DNA of 64,000 bases from Oceanospirillaceae bacterium. GTDB lineage: Bacteria > Pseudomonadota > Gammaproteobacteria > Pseudomonadales > Oceanobacteraceae. The first letter of the stretch is position 1, and every line of letters begins with the position of its first letter. Location: contig PBQA01000020.1 of the NCBI GenBank assembly GCA_002724925.1, forward strand, positions 124,001-188,000. Reading direction: 5' to 3'. The notes under the pieces are model-generated. The model had not been told where the DNA came from. It ran no database searches and worked only from the letters and a program-made list of their open reading frames with translations. The position numbers and the translations under genes are program-made. Shown one piece after another: positions 44,562 to 52,168 of the stretch.

Positions 44562-44840
44562 TCACCAGCGAAACAGTACCCACTTAGGCACCCGCATATT
44601 CGGTGCATCAGTGCGCTCAAATTCTTCAGCTTCGCTTTGAGTTGGCGTGAGGTAATACGCCGGGCCGACTTTCGGCTGTACCTTGATCTCAACGATCTCG
44701 CCGTTTACCCGGAACTCATAATACGTATTGTCACCATCATTGCGGATGGTCACGGTTTCGCCAACAGGGTCAGCGGCCATTGCGCTCGCGCAGAAAAGGC
44801 CCGAGATCAGGCCAAGGATCAGAGTTTTCGGCATCTTCAT
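44562..44840 (-). CDS. DUF2782 periplasmic protein
   Basis: Length is 92 residues. Signal peptide (about 1-22, ending CASAMA). Then VTIRNDGDNTYYEFRVNG and VKPQVGPAYYLTP-like sequence, ending VPKWVLFRW. Small conserved protein of unknown function, typically between thrB and polA. 35 bp from the thrB start. Confidence 0.85.
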   Translation of the reverse strand: MKMPKTLILGLISGLFCASAMAADPVGETVTIRNDGDNTYYEFRVNGEIVEIKVQPKVGPAYYLTPTQSEAEEFERTDAPNMRVPKWVLFRW

Positions 44841-44911
44841 GGTAGACTTCCCGTCCAGTTTTACGTCGTTACGGCCAGTGTACCTGAGGGGCGCGGCCAG
44901 CGTCAGTTTTC

Positions 44912-44941
44912 CTTTTTAGAAAGCTACTTTTTAGAAAGCTA
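44912..44941 (+). repeat. 15-bp tandem duplication before polA
   Basis: CTTTTTAGAAAGCTA occurs twice in direct succession (44912-44926, 44927-44941), ending 23 bp before the polA ATG in its leader. Confidence 0.9.
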
Positions 44942-44964
44942 CTTTGACTTCAGGGCCGAACAAG

Positions 44965-47778
44965 ATGTCTGAGACAACAAAACCTGTGATTCTCGTTGAT
45001 GGGTCGTCGTACCTGTTCCGTGCGTTTCATGCGATTCCGATGCTGACCAACTCCAAAGGTCTGCACACCAACGCCATCAAAGGCGTGATCAGCATGGTCA
45101 AACGCCTGGCCAAGGATTACCCCGAGTCTCAGGTTATCGTCATTTTCGATGCCAAAGGCAAAACCTTTCGTAACGACATCTATCCGGAATACAAAGCACA
45201 CCGCCCACCGATGCCCGATGAACTGCGCGAGCAGATCGAACCGATTCATAACATCATCCGCGCCATGGGCCTGCCGCTGTTGATTATCGACGGTGTCGAA
45301 GCCGACGACGTGATCGGCACTCTTGCCGCACAGGCGTTAGATCATAAGCAGGATGTGATTGTCTCCACCGGCGATAAAGACATGGCCCAGCTGGTGAACG
45401 AACACGTCTCCCTGATCAACACCATGAATGACGTCTTTATGGACGTTGCCGGCGTAAACGAAAAATTCGGCGTACCGCCAGAACACATCATCGACTACCT
45501 TGCGCTCATGGGCGATAAAGTCGATAACATTCCGGGCGTACCGAAAGTCGGCGAGAAAACCGCCGTCGGTCTGGTCGCTGGATTAGGCTCACTGGAAGAT
45601 ATTTACGCTAACCTCGATAAGGTCAAAGAACTAAGCTTCCGGGGTGCAAAAACCCTTGCTCCTAAGCTCGAAGAACACAAAGATCAGGCCTTCCTGTCGA
45701 AAGAACTCGCGACCATTAAATGCGATGTTGAACTCGAACACGGCCTGACAGAAATCAAAAGTACCGAACCCGATCAAGAAACCCTGCTCGGTTTATTCCG
45801 GGATATGGAATTCAAAGCCTGGATTGCTGAACTTTCTGATGAAGTGGGTGATGAAGTCGCAGCGAAAGTTGCAGCAAGTGCTGCTAGTTCCTCTGCCAAA
45901 TCTTCAGCTGCAACAGCGTCTGAAAATGATGACGAAAAGAATATTCCAACGCCTGAAGTTTTTTCCGGCAAAGGCGAATACGAAATTATTTTTGAACAGA
46001 CCGATCTGGATCATTGGATCGAGCAATTAAAATCCAGCGAATTGCTCGCCTTCGATACCGAGACCACATCGCTGAATTATAAAGACGCTGAAATCGTCGG
46101 CGTCTCGTTTTGTGTAGAAGCCGGCAAAGCCGCTTATGTGCCACTGGCACACGATTATGCAGGCGCACCAGACCAACTCAACCGCGATGCGGTACTCGCG
46201 CAGTTAAAGCCGATTTTAGAAGATAAAGATCAGAAAAAAGTCGGCCAGCACATGAAATATGATGCCCATGTGTTAGCGAATTACGGCATTCAATTAAAAG
46301 GCGTTGAATTCGATATCATGCTCGAATCCTACGTACTGGATTCGGTCGCCACCAAACACGACATGGACAGCCTGTCGCTGAAATACCTTGGCCACAAAAC
46401 CGTTAAATTCGAAGACATAGCAGGCAAAGGCGCTAAGCAGCTGACCTTTAACCAGATCGGTATTGAAGAAGCCGGCCCCTACGCCGCCGAAGACGCTGAC
46501 ATCACCCTGCGCCTGCACCAGATGCTGTGGCCGCAACTTGAAGCGCGCAAAGCACAGGCGAAAGTTTTTAAAGACATCGAAATGCCCGTCATGCCGGTAT
46601 TGTTCGAGATGGAAGAAAACGGTGCCTTAATCGACGCTGAAAAACTCCACGAACAAAGCGCCCAGATCGAACAGCGCCTGCAGGAATTAGAGCGTGCTGC
46701 TCACGACAGCGCCGGTCAGGTATTTAACCTCGGCTCACCAAAACAGTTGGCCGAAATCCTGTTTGAAAAACAGGGCCTGCCAGTCGTTAAAAAAACCCCG
46801 AAAGGCGCACCGTCTACCGCAGAAGAAGTGCTGCAGGAACTGGCCGAAGAATACGAACTGCCACGCCTGATTTTAGAAAACCGTGGGCTGGCCAAATTAA
46901 AAAGCACCTACACCGACAAGCTGCCACTCATGATGAATAGCAAAACCGGTCGGGTGCATACGTCCTACCATCAGGCCGTTGCAGCGACCGGACGTTTATC
47001 CTCGACTGATCCAAATTTACAGAACATTCCGATCCGCTCAGAAGAAGGCCGCAAAATCCGCCAGGCGTTTATCGCACCCGAAGGCTACAAACTGGTCGCT
47101 GCCGACTACAGCCAGATTGAACTGCGTATTATGGCGCATTTATCGGCTGATAAAGGTCTCGTTAGCGCCTTCGCTGAAGACCGCGACGTTCACCGTGCGA
47201 CTGCTGCTGAAGTGTTCGGTGAAAAAGAAGAAGACGTCACCGACAACCAGCGCCGCAGCGCCAAAGCGATTAACTTCGGTCTGATTTACGGCATGTCCGC
47301 CTTTGGTCTCGCCAAACAGTTAGGCATTGCCCGCGGTGAAGCGCAGGACTATGTGAACAAATACTTCGAGCGTTATCCGGGCGTGCGCGAATACATGGAC
47401 AACACCCGCGAACAAGCGAAAGAACAAGGCTACGTTGAAACCCTGTATGGTCGCCGCCTGTACCTGCCCGACATCCGTTCATCCAACGGCCAGCGCCGCC
47501 AGCACGCGGAGCGGACGGCGATCAACGCGCCGATGCAAGGCACCGCCGCCGACATCATCAAACGCGCCATGATTCGTGTGCACGAATGGCTGCCCGTCTC
47601 GGGCTACGATGCCAAACTGCTGATGCAGGTACACGATGAACTGATTCTTGAAGTACGCGAAGATCAGGCCGAAACCTTTGCGGTAGAACTGAAAACTCAA
47701 ATGCAATGCGCAGCGGCGTTAGACGTGCCGCTCATTGTGGATGTGGGTATCGGGGATAACTGGGAACAGGCGCATTAA
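44965..47778 (+). CDS. polA: DNA polymerase I
   Basis: Length is 937 residues from ATG 44965 (E. coli 928). N-terminal 5'-nuclease domain (about 1-300, VDGSSYLFRAFHAIP, SGDKDMAQL-like STGDKDMAQL), an Ala/Ser linker (about 310-330), 3'-5' exonuclease with its acidic residues (AFDTETTSL and AAEDADITL), and the polymerase domain (VAADYSQIELRIMAH, RRSAKAINFGLIYGM, MQVHDELILEV). All three activities look intact. It fills gaps and removes primers. No strong ribosome site is seen before the start. Confidence 0.97.
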   Translation: MSETTKPVILVDGSSYLFRAFHAIPMLTNSKGLHTNAIKGVISMVKRLAKDYPESQVIVIFDAKGKTFRNDIYPEYKAHRPPMPDELREQIEPIHNIIRAMGLPLLIIDGVEADDVIGTLAAQALDHKQDVIVSTGDKDMAQLVNEHVSLINTMNDVFMDVAGVNEKFGVPPEHIIDYLALMGDKVDNIPGVPKVGEKTAVGLVAGLGSLEDIYANLDKVKELSFRGAKTLAPKLEEHKDQAFLSKELATIKCDVELEHGLTEIKSTEPDQETLLGLFRDMEFKAWIAELSDEVGDEVAAKVAASAASSSAKSSAATASENDDEKNIPTPEVFSGKGEYEIIFEQTDLDHWIEQLKSSELLAFDTETTSLNYKDAEIVGVSFCVEAGKAAYVPLAHDYAGAPDQLNRDAVLAQLKPILEDKDQKKVGQHMKYDAHVLANYGIQLKGVEFDIMLESYVLDSVATKHDMDSLSLKYLGHKTVKFEDIAGKGAKQLTFNQIGIEEAGPYAAEDADITLRLHQMLWPQLEARKAQAKVFKDIEMPVMPVLFEMEENGALIDAEKLHEQSAQIEQRLQELERAAHDSAGQVFNLGSPKQLAEILFEKQGLPVVKKTPKGAPSTAEEVLQELAEEYELPRLILENRGLAKLKSTYTDKLPLMMNSKTGRVHTSYHQAVAATGRLSSTDPNLQNIPIRSEEGRKIRQAFIAPEGYKLVAADYSQIELRIMAHLSADKGLVSAFAEDRDVHRATAAEVFGEKEEDVTDNQRRSAKAINFGLIYGMSAFGLAKQLGIARGEAQDYVNKYFERYPGVREYMDNTREQAKEQGYVETLYGRRLYLPDIRSSNGQRRQHAERTAINAPMQGTAADIIKRAMIRVHEWLPVSGYDAKLLMQVHDELILEVREDQAETFAVELKTQMQCAAALDVPLIVDVGIGDNWEQAH

Positions 47779-47792
47779 GCGCCTGTTTTTTT
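47764..47792 (+). terminator. Terminator overlapping the polA stop
   Basis: ACAGGCGC (47766-47773) and GCGCCTGT (47779-47786) pair with the stop codon in the loop, followed by a T-run. The last codons of polA are part of the hairpin. Confidence 0.88.
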
Positions 47793-48363
47793 ACAAAAAA
47801 ATCTTCGCTAAATTCTCTTCAAACACAACACCACCAAGATTCTCTTTGGTAGCAATATCTCTGAATTCAGCACTGCACATTAAAAAACTATTATGTGCAA
47901 ACCCTGGTTTAAACAACGCCTTCCCTGATATTTTTTCGGATTTCAGAGTAAGTGATTTAGGAACATGAAGAGAATCCTCTGAGTCTATCTGGAACTTAGA
48001 TTTCTCAGCATCAATAGCATCACCACCGATACTATCAAGACAGTTAAAAAGCCAGAAATCATCTTCCAGCGGCAAGAACTCCCCTGTACCTACCAGAAAG
48101 CTCTCTAGTGATGACTTAGCATTAGCGCTGAGCACCAAACACGAATAGTTCCAGATAGAAATATCGGGCACTTCGTTGGTTTTGGTATCAGATTCAAATG
48201 TCACTGATACTGGCTTCCAATCATCTTTTAAACGATCAAGAAGTGTTTCGTTCTTTTGCGAGAACCAAACTTTGACACCGTCGAACTGCTTTCGCATCGT
48301 TCTGAAATCTATAAAAGCTTCATGGTAACTTTTTACATTATTCAGCAAGCGGAAGGTTGTCAT
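47791..48363 (-). CDS. Immunity protein, DUF1629/Imm11-like
   Basis: Length is 190 residues. Pattern of the DUF1629 family: a central SCLVLSANAKSSLESFL with GEFLPL, the WLFNCLDSI block, and near the end FLMCSAEFRDIATKENLGGV. No signal peptide, so cytosolic. The start codon lies 26 bp inside the 3' end of the nuclease-like gene, so the two are coupled. In polymorphic toxin systems this family protects against AHH nucleases. I infer that it neutralises the upstream product. Confidence 0.7.
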   Translation of the reverse strand: MTTFRLLNNVKSYHEAFIDFRTMRKQFDGVKVWFSQKNETLLDRLKDDWKPVSVTFESDTKTNEVPDISIWNYSCLVLSANAKSSLESFLVGTGEFLPLEDDFWLFNCLDSIGGDAIDAEKSKFQIDSEDSLHVPKSLTLKSEKISGKALFKPGFAHNSFLMCSAEFRDIATKENLGGVVFEENLAKIFL

Positions 48364-48994
48364 AGGGTTCGTTCCATTGTCCTTTGGGGGGCATTACTTC
48401 TTCTGGATAGCTAGCGTGTAAGAGATCACTACGTGTTGCCAGCAAACGCGAGCGCATAACCTGCTCACTGAACACACCGGCAAATCGGATATTTAACCAT
48501 GCGTAATAATTATGGCGATGAATACGGCTATGAGGCACCGCTTTCGGATATGGCTGTTGCCCTGTGTATTTCGTTCTTGATGGCAACCAACAACCATTAT
48601 GGGCATCATCAATGCCTATCTGGAGTTCGGCAAGCAATGCCCGTAGTTGCCAAGATCGAGTGTCGCCACCTGCAATGATAGCATGCGCATGCCAATAGGG
48701 ACTTGGCCTCGCAAAGCCTTCCGCACGCATATGATCTCCCAATTTCTGGGAACAGTGCTTTTCATCCTCGAGTTCATCTACATCTTTCCCCAAGCATTCC
48801 TGACGGTACTGCGCAAGACTTGCTTGCACCTGTGCAACCGCTTGAATACGCCCACGCTCATGCTGCACAAAACGGCGCCAACGTTCAGGATCTTCTTTTA
48901 ATTTGATATTCTGAGCTAAGCGAGCTTTATAACCATTTAAGGCACGCTCTAATGAAGTCTGAAGCGCGTATGGCACGTCTTTCTGCGGTTCCAT
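48338..48994 (-). CDS. AHH-like nuclease toxin, short form
   Basis: Length is 218 residues. Residues 1-95 are helical and charged; about 100-185 resemble the AHH nuclease domain (HNH/Endo VII fold): YWHAHAIIAGG, LQIGIDDAHNGCWLP and PHSRIHRHNYYAWL. In typical members the first block reads AHH; here the second His is Ala (AHA), which may weaken catalysis or mark a variant. No trafficking domain, PAAR or signal peptide is joined to it, so delivery would need a secretion system outside the window, or the gene is a displaced cassette. Stop of a short upstream frame is one base from its ATG. Confidence 0.65.
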   Translation of the reverse strand: MEPQKDVPYALQTSLERALNGYKARLAQNIKLKEDPERWRRFVQHERGRIQAVAQVQASLAQYRQECLGKDVDELEDEKHCSQKLGDHMRAEGFARPSPYWHAHAIIAGGDTRSWQLRALLAELQIGIDDAHNGCWLPSRTKYTGQQPYPKAVPHSRIHRHNYYAWLNIRFAGVFSEQVMRSRLLATRSDLLHASYPEEVMPPKGQWNEPYDNLPLAE

Positions 48995-48995
48995 C

Positions 48996-49110
48996 CTAAG
49001 TTCTTCCTAGATGCCTATCCATTAATGTCGTGCTACGCCAACACGAGACCACTGCAATCATATGACCAGCCTTCGCATCTATCAAATAAATAGTGTCATT
49101 GATTCTTAGG
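48996..49110 (-). pseudogene. Possible remnant of a RelE/YoeB-type toxin end
   Basis: In the frame that overlaps the yefM 3' end, the sequence reads RINDTIYLIDAKAGHMIAV then VSCW, ending at TAG 48996-48998. It recalls the last strands of YoeB/RelE toxins but is short, lacks a convincing start and lacks the usual aromatic C-terminus. This is the place where the partner of the YefM antitoxin would be expected. Weak evidence. Confidence 0.25.
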
Positions 49111-49341
49111 GCTAGCCCAACGTTCTTTATACTGCGCAATCGAGCGACCTAAGTGCGCGGAGTTGTTTGCTGAACGCAGCAAATCTAGTGTTTCCATCAG
49201 GCTGTTGTAGTAATGGTGGGACATCACCACAACATCAGCTTCGCGAGAACGATTGATGACGATAGGCTCTGCCTCATTAACAACTTGATCGAGTACGCTA
49301 TTAAGATTATCCCGTGCTTCGGTAAAAGAGATTGTTTTCAT
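49096..49341 (-). CDS. Phd/YefM family antitoxin, apparently orphan
   Basis: Length is 81 residues: MKTISFTEARDNLNSVLDQV, IVINRSREADVVVMSHHYYN and a helical C-terminus that would wrap the toxin. This is a complete YefM-type antitoxin with its DNA-binding N-terminal domain. No intact YoeB follows; only about 100 bp lie before the AHH-like gene. It may now act as a stray regulator or anti-addiction module. Confidence 0.85.
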   Translation of the reverse strand: MKTISFTEARDNLNSVLDQVVNEAEPIVINRSREADVVVMSHHYYNSLMETLDLLRSANNSAHLGRSIAQYKERWASPKNQ

Positions 49342-49379
49342 AAGGCCCTGCGCTGATCGGTTAATTATTCACGCCGTTT

Positions 49380-49676
49380 TTAGTGATCTGACGGTATCTC
49401 ACTCGTCGTATTCTGCCGCCCCAGCACTCGCATGACCTCAACGTGGTCATTATTCATCTGATAGTAGATACTATCCGCACCACATACGCTGCGCCGATAG
49501 CCCGACCGGACATGATCAACCATTGGGTAGATTAATGGATTCTCTGCGATAGACTCGAAGCGATCAATCAAAGCGTTGTAGTACTTCTCGGCCTGAACGT
49601 CGCCAAACTCCCGAACGCCACGCCAGTAAATCCGCGCAAGATCCATCTTCGCTTGTTTACTTATTTTATAGGTCAT
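49380..49676 (-). CDS. parE: ParE/RelE family toxin
   Basis: Length is 98 residues. Helical hairpin (ISKQAKMDLARIYWRGVREFG) followed by beta-strands with YRRSVCGADSIYYQMN and VEVMRVLGRQ, typical of ParE-type toxins, which poison DNA gyrase. Its start overlaps the antitoxin stop region by 11 bp. Confidence 0.88.
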   Translation of the reverse strand: MTYKISKQAKMDLARIYWRGVREFGDVQAEKYYNALIDRFESIAENPLIYPMVDHVRSGYRRSVCGADSIYYQMNNDHVEVMRVLGRQNTTSEIPSDH

Positions 49677-49932
49677 CCCGTCCTAATCCGCTTTTAATTT
49701 CCTGCAGTATTTCTGCCGGTGTCTGATCTGTGAACCCGCTGCGTTCACCTTCAATAAGACGCGCCCGAATCCACTCAACTTCCCGTTGGGCTTCCTGTTC
49801 TCTTAGCTGGCGCTCACGAATCAGCTCGCGCAGCACTTCGCTTTCATTACCGTAATGTCCGGCACTGATCTGGGCTTTGAGCCAGGCGTCCTGCTGATCG
49901 GTGACGGTAATGCTCTTTTTGACCATGGCCAT
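49666..49932 (-). CDS. parD: ParD family ribbon-helix-helix antitoxin
   Basis: Length is 88 residues. KKSITVTDQQDAWLKAQI and YGNESEVLRELIRERQ form the RHH domain; the acidic C-terminus binds the toxin. Upstream, CTAC-TTG-GTAG (49959-49969) may be its operator. Confidence 0.88.
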   Translation of the reverse strand: MAMVKKSITVTDQQDAWLKAQISAGHYGNESEVLRELIRERQLREQEAQREVEWIRARLIEGERSGFTDQTPAEILQEIKSGLGRDDL

Positions 49933-49983
49933 AAAGATTACTCCAATGCTCTTTTATACTACTTGGTAGGATAATAGGGCACA

Positions 49984-50018
49984 AAAAAGCCGGTCGCAAT
50001 GACTGCAGACCGGCTTTG
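49984..50018 (-). terminator. Terminator of the GMC oxidoreductase gene
   Basis: AAAGCCGGTC and GACCGGCTTT pair across an 11-base loop. Read on the minus strand a T-run follows, as required for the gene ending at 50044. Confidence 0.88.
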
Positions 50019-50043
50019 TAAGCACAATACTTGAAGAGAGCGT

Positions 50044-51591
50044 TTAGCTGATCTGCGGAATAATCTCTTCCATCACGCGCTCTGCATTTGCAGCGATGGT
50101 CAGGGCAGGGTTGGCCGCACCGGCACCGCCCGGAATCGCCGCACCGTCGACTACGTATAAGCCTTCTACGCCGTAGACTTTACCGCTGAGGTCACAGGCA
50201 CTGCCCATGGCAACACCACCGAGTGGATGCCAGGTGCCGAACCAACCTGCTTCGTTCAGCTTACCGCCACCGCTCTGCACCATTTTTTCCATGGTGTGAA
50301 CGAGGGCGTTGTGAGACGTTTCGTTGGCGTCACGATCCCAGTTGAGTTTTATCTTGTCGGTCCAGCGATTGTAGGTCACGCGGGAATTCTGATCGGGTAC
50401 CACCATGCCCATCTGCAGTTGGGTATAGTCGCCGACGACTGAGGTCGGTGAGTGCATGTAGCCGGTGATTTTGTAGGGGTTTTCGGTGTCGAACGCGGCG
50501 ATGGATGGTGGCCCACCCTGAATCGGTGCGGTCGAGGTGTTAATGTCGTTGCGGCCCATGAGTTCGTCGCCGTTGGTGCCCCACTCGGCACCGACCTGAT
50601 CGTTCAGGCCCGGTATATCGCCGCGTGCTTTCGCCCGCACCAACAGACGTGTGGTGTGCAGTGAACCCGCACCCATAAAGAGGTAGTCGCAATCAATGAT
50701 GTGCGTGCCGGTGATTTTGCCTTTTTCATCCAGCATGTCACAGGTAACACGGTAGCCACCGCCGCTATTGGCGTGGATATCTGTGACCAGATGCTGGGTA
50801 TTGATGGTGACGTTGCCAGTGGCTTCAGCATCGGCCAAATAGTTACGGTCGAGGGTGTTTTTCGCACCGCTGTTGCAACCGAAAACATATTCGCCGACGG
50901 ATGCGTACTGAGGCCTGGTGCCATTAAGTTCTTCGCGGATCACATCCCAGTCGAAGCTGACGTGGCTGCGCACAATTTCAAGGCCTGCGTCTTCGGCACT
51001 TTTAATGAACTCACGCTTGGCGGTGTAGTTGGGGTGATTCAGTACGTCATCCGGAATCGGGCCGCCACTGATGCGATCCAGCACGCGTGGATAGTAGATC
51101 TGGTCCATGTCTGTGTATGACAGCATCGGCAGAGCGTCTTCAAACGCGGCGCGCTTAGGCTGCAGTAACACACCACCATAAACGACCGAGCCACCTCCTA
51201 AACAAGCACCGCAACCGACGGCGATGGACGAATCGACAAAATATTCCACCATGCCCATTGAGCCCGGAATCAGAGAGCTTGGGTTGGTCCAGAGAACAGT
51301 GTCGTTGAGCTTCAGCGTCGAGAAGGTTTCGGTGACCGTGGGGTAGCTGCCTTCACCCTCATATTTCCAGTGTTTACCGCGCTCAAGCAGCATGGTCTGG
51401 ATACCGGCTTCGGCGAGGCGCAATGTGGCTACAGAGCCGCCAAAGCCCGAACCAATAACAAGTGCCTTGGTTTGAGAGCGGGTTTTGCGGCGGAACCAAC
51501 CTGCGTTTGCCGTTGTGGCACTTGTTGCTGCGACGGTGACACCGGCAGTTGCAGAGGTCTTTATGAAGTTACGACGGTTTAACTTAGCCAT
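50044..51591 (-). CDS. Secreted GMC oxidoreductase (cholesterol-oxidase-like)
   Basis: Length is 515 residues. Twin-arginine signal (NRRNFIKTSATAGV), so folded and loaded with FAD before export. FAD-binding ALVIGSGFGGSVATLRLAEAG with ERGKHW; GGGSVVYGG; C-terminal WHPLGGVAMGSACD (active-site His) and VVDGAAIPGGAGANPALTI-like end. Closest in layout to bacterial sterol oxidases, but the substrate cannot be fixed. It is divergent from a lipase-like gene, suggesting joint use of lipids or steroids. Confidence 0.85.
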   Translation of the reverse strand: MAKLNRRNFIKTSATAGVTVAATSATTANAGWFRRKTRSQTKALVIGSGFGGSVATLRLAEAGIQTMLLERGKHWKYEGEGSYPTVTETFSTLKLNDTVLWTNPSSLIPGSMGMVEYFVDSSIAVGCGACLGGGSVVYGGVLLQPKRAAFEDALPMLSYTDMDQIYYPRVLDRISGGPIPDDVLNHPNYTAKREFIKSAEDAGLEIVRSHVSFDWDVIREELNGTRPQYASVGEYVFGCNSGAKNTLDRNYLADAEATGNVTINTQHLVTDIHANSGGGYRVTCDMLDEKGKITGTHIIDCDYLFMGAGSLHTTRLLVRAKARGDIPGLNDQVGAEWGTNGDELMGRNDINTSTAPIQGGPPSIAAFDTENPYKITGYMHSPTSVVGDYTQLQMGMVVPDQNSRVTYNRWTDKIKLNWDRDANETSHNALVHTMEKMVQSGGGKLNEAGWFGTWHPLGGVAMGSACDLSGKVYGVEGLYVVDGAAIPGGAGAANPALTIAANAERVMEEIIPQIS

Positions 51592-52168
51592 AAGTCACCT
51601 GTTTCTTATTTTATTGTTTTCTGAAGTGTGCAGAAAAGGCGAGAGCTGGGTCAACATTAAAACAACGCGAGGCACATGAAGTCCTGTTTTTGTCCCCTCA
51701 TAAGCAGCAAAACATGGATAACTGAGCAAAGGAAAAGGAAAACCAGCGGATGGCAGACAAAAAAAGGCCCAACAGCCATTGGGGGAAACTGTCGGGCCAA
51801 CTTCGGATCATTGGGGGAAGTACCGAAGGAAAAAGAACTACCCTTAGCGCTTAAGCGACCTCAATCACACTTAACCGCAGGAGGAATACTTTAACTATAG
51901 ACGTTATTTATGTTTCTGCTGTGCGCACGATCACTTTTTTAGACAAGTTCGTAATATTGTCTGTGTTTTTTATACACAGCGCTCCTGCATTCTTATATGG
52001 ACAAATTTAGGACTATTCGTGCCTGGCGACCTGCAAATCCAGCCATATCGGCTTCTGTCTTGTTTTGCCGTAGTAAATACAGAGGTTTAAGCGTGACACT
52101 GATCACACTTGACTCACCAACCAGGTTGGGTGGGTATTAATAAAAATAAAAATACACAGGGGTCTTCT
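51592..52168. other. Long divergent intergenic region between GMC oxidase and lipase-like genes
   Basis: 577 bp without a gene. Besides the twin hairpins at 51766-51828 it holds inverted repeats GACAA...TTGTC (51942-51961), CTGTGT...ACACAG (51961-51979), and CCAACC-A-GGTTGG (52117-52129) just after a TTGACT (52109-52114). These could be operators for one or both genes. A short frame at 51676-51894 looks like chance. Confidence 0.5.
51766..51828. other. Twin stem-loops with identical 11-base loop sequence
   Basis: GGCCCAACAG/CTGTCGGGCC (51766-51775 with 51789-51798) and CTTCGG/CCGAAG (51801-51806 with 51823-51828). Both loops contain CATTGGGGGAA (51777-51787 and 51809-51819), 32 bp apart. There is no T-run, so these are not ordinary terminators. 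Confidence 0.7.

Noticed and set aside
51676-51894. 72-residue frame in the GMC-lipase intergenic region
   Set aside because: It covers the twin hairpins, has no ribosome site and no protein-like pattern.
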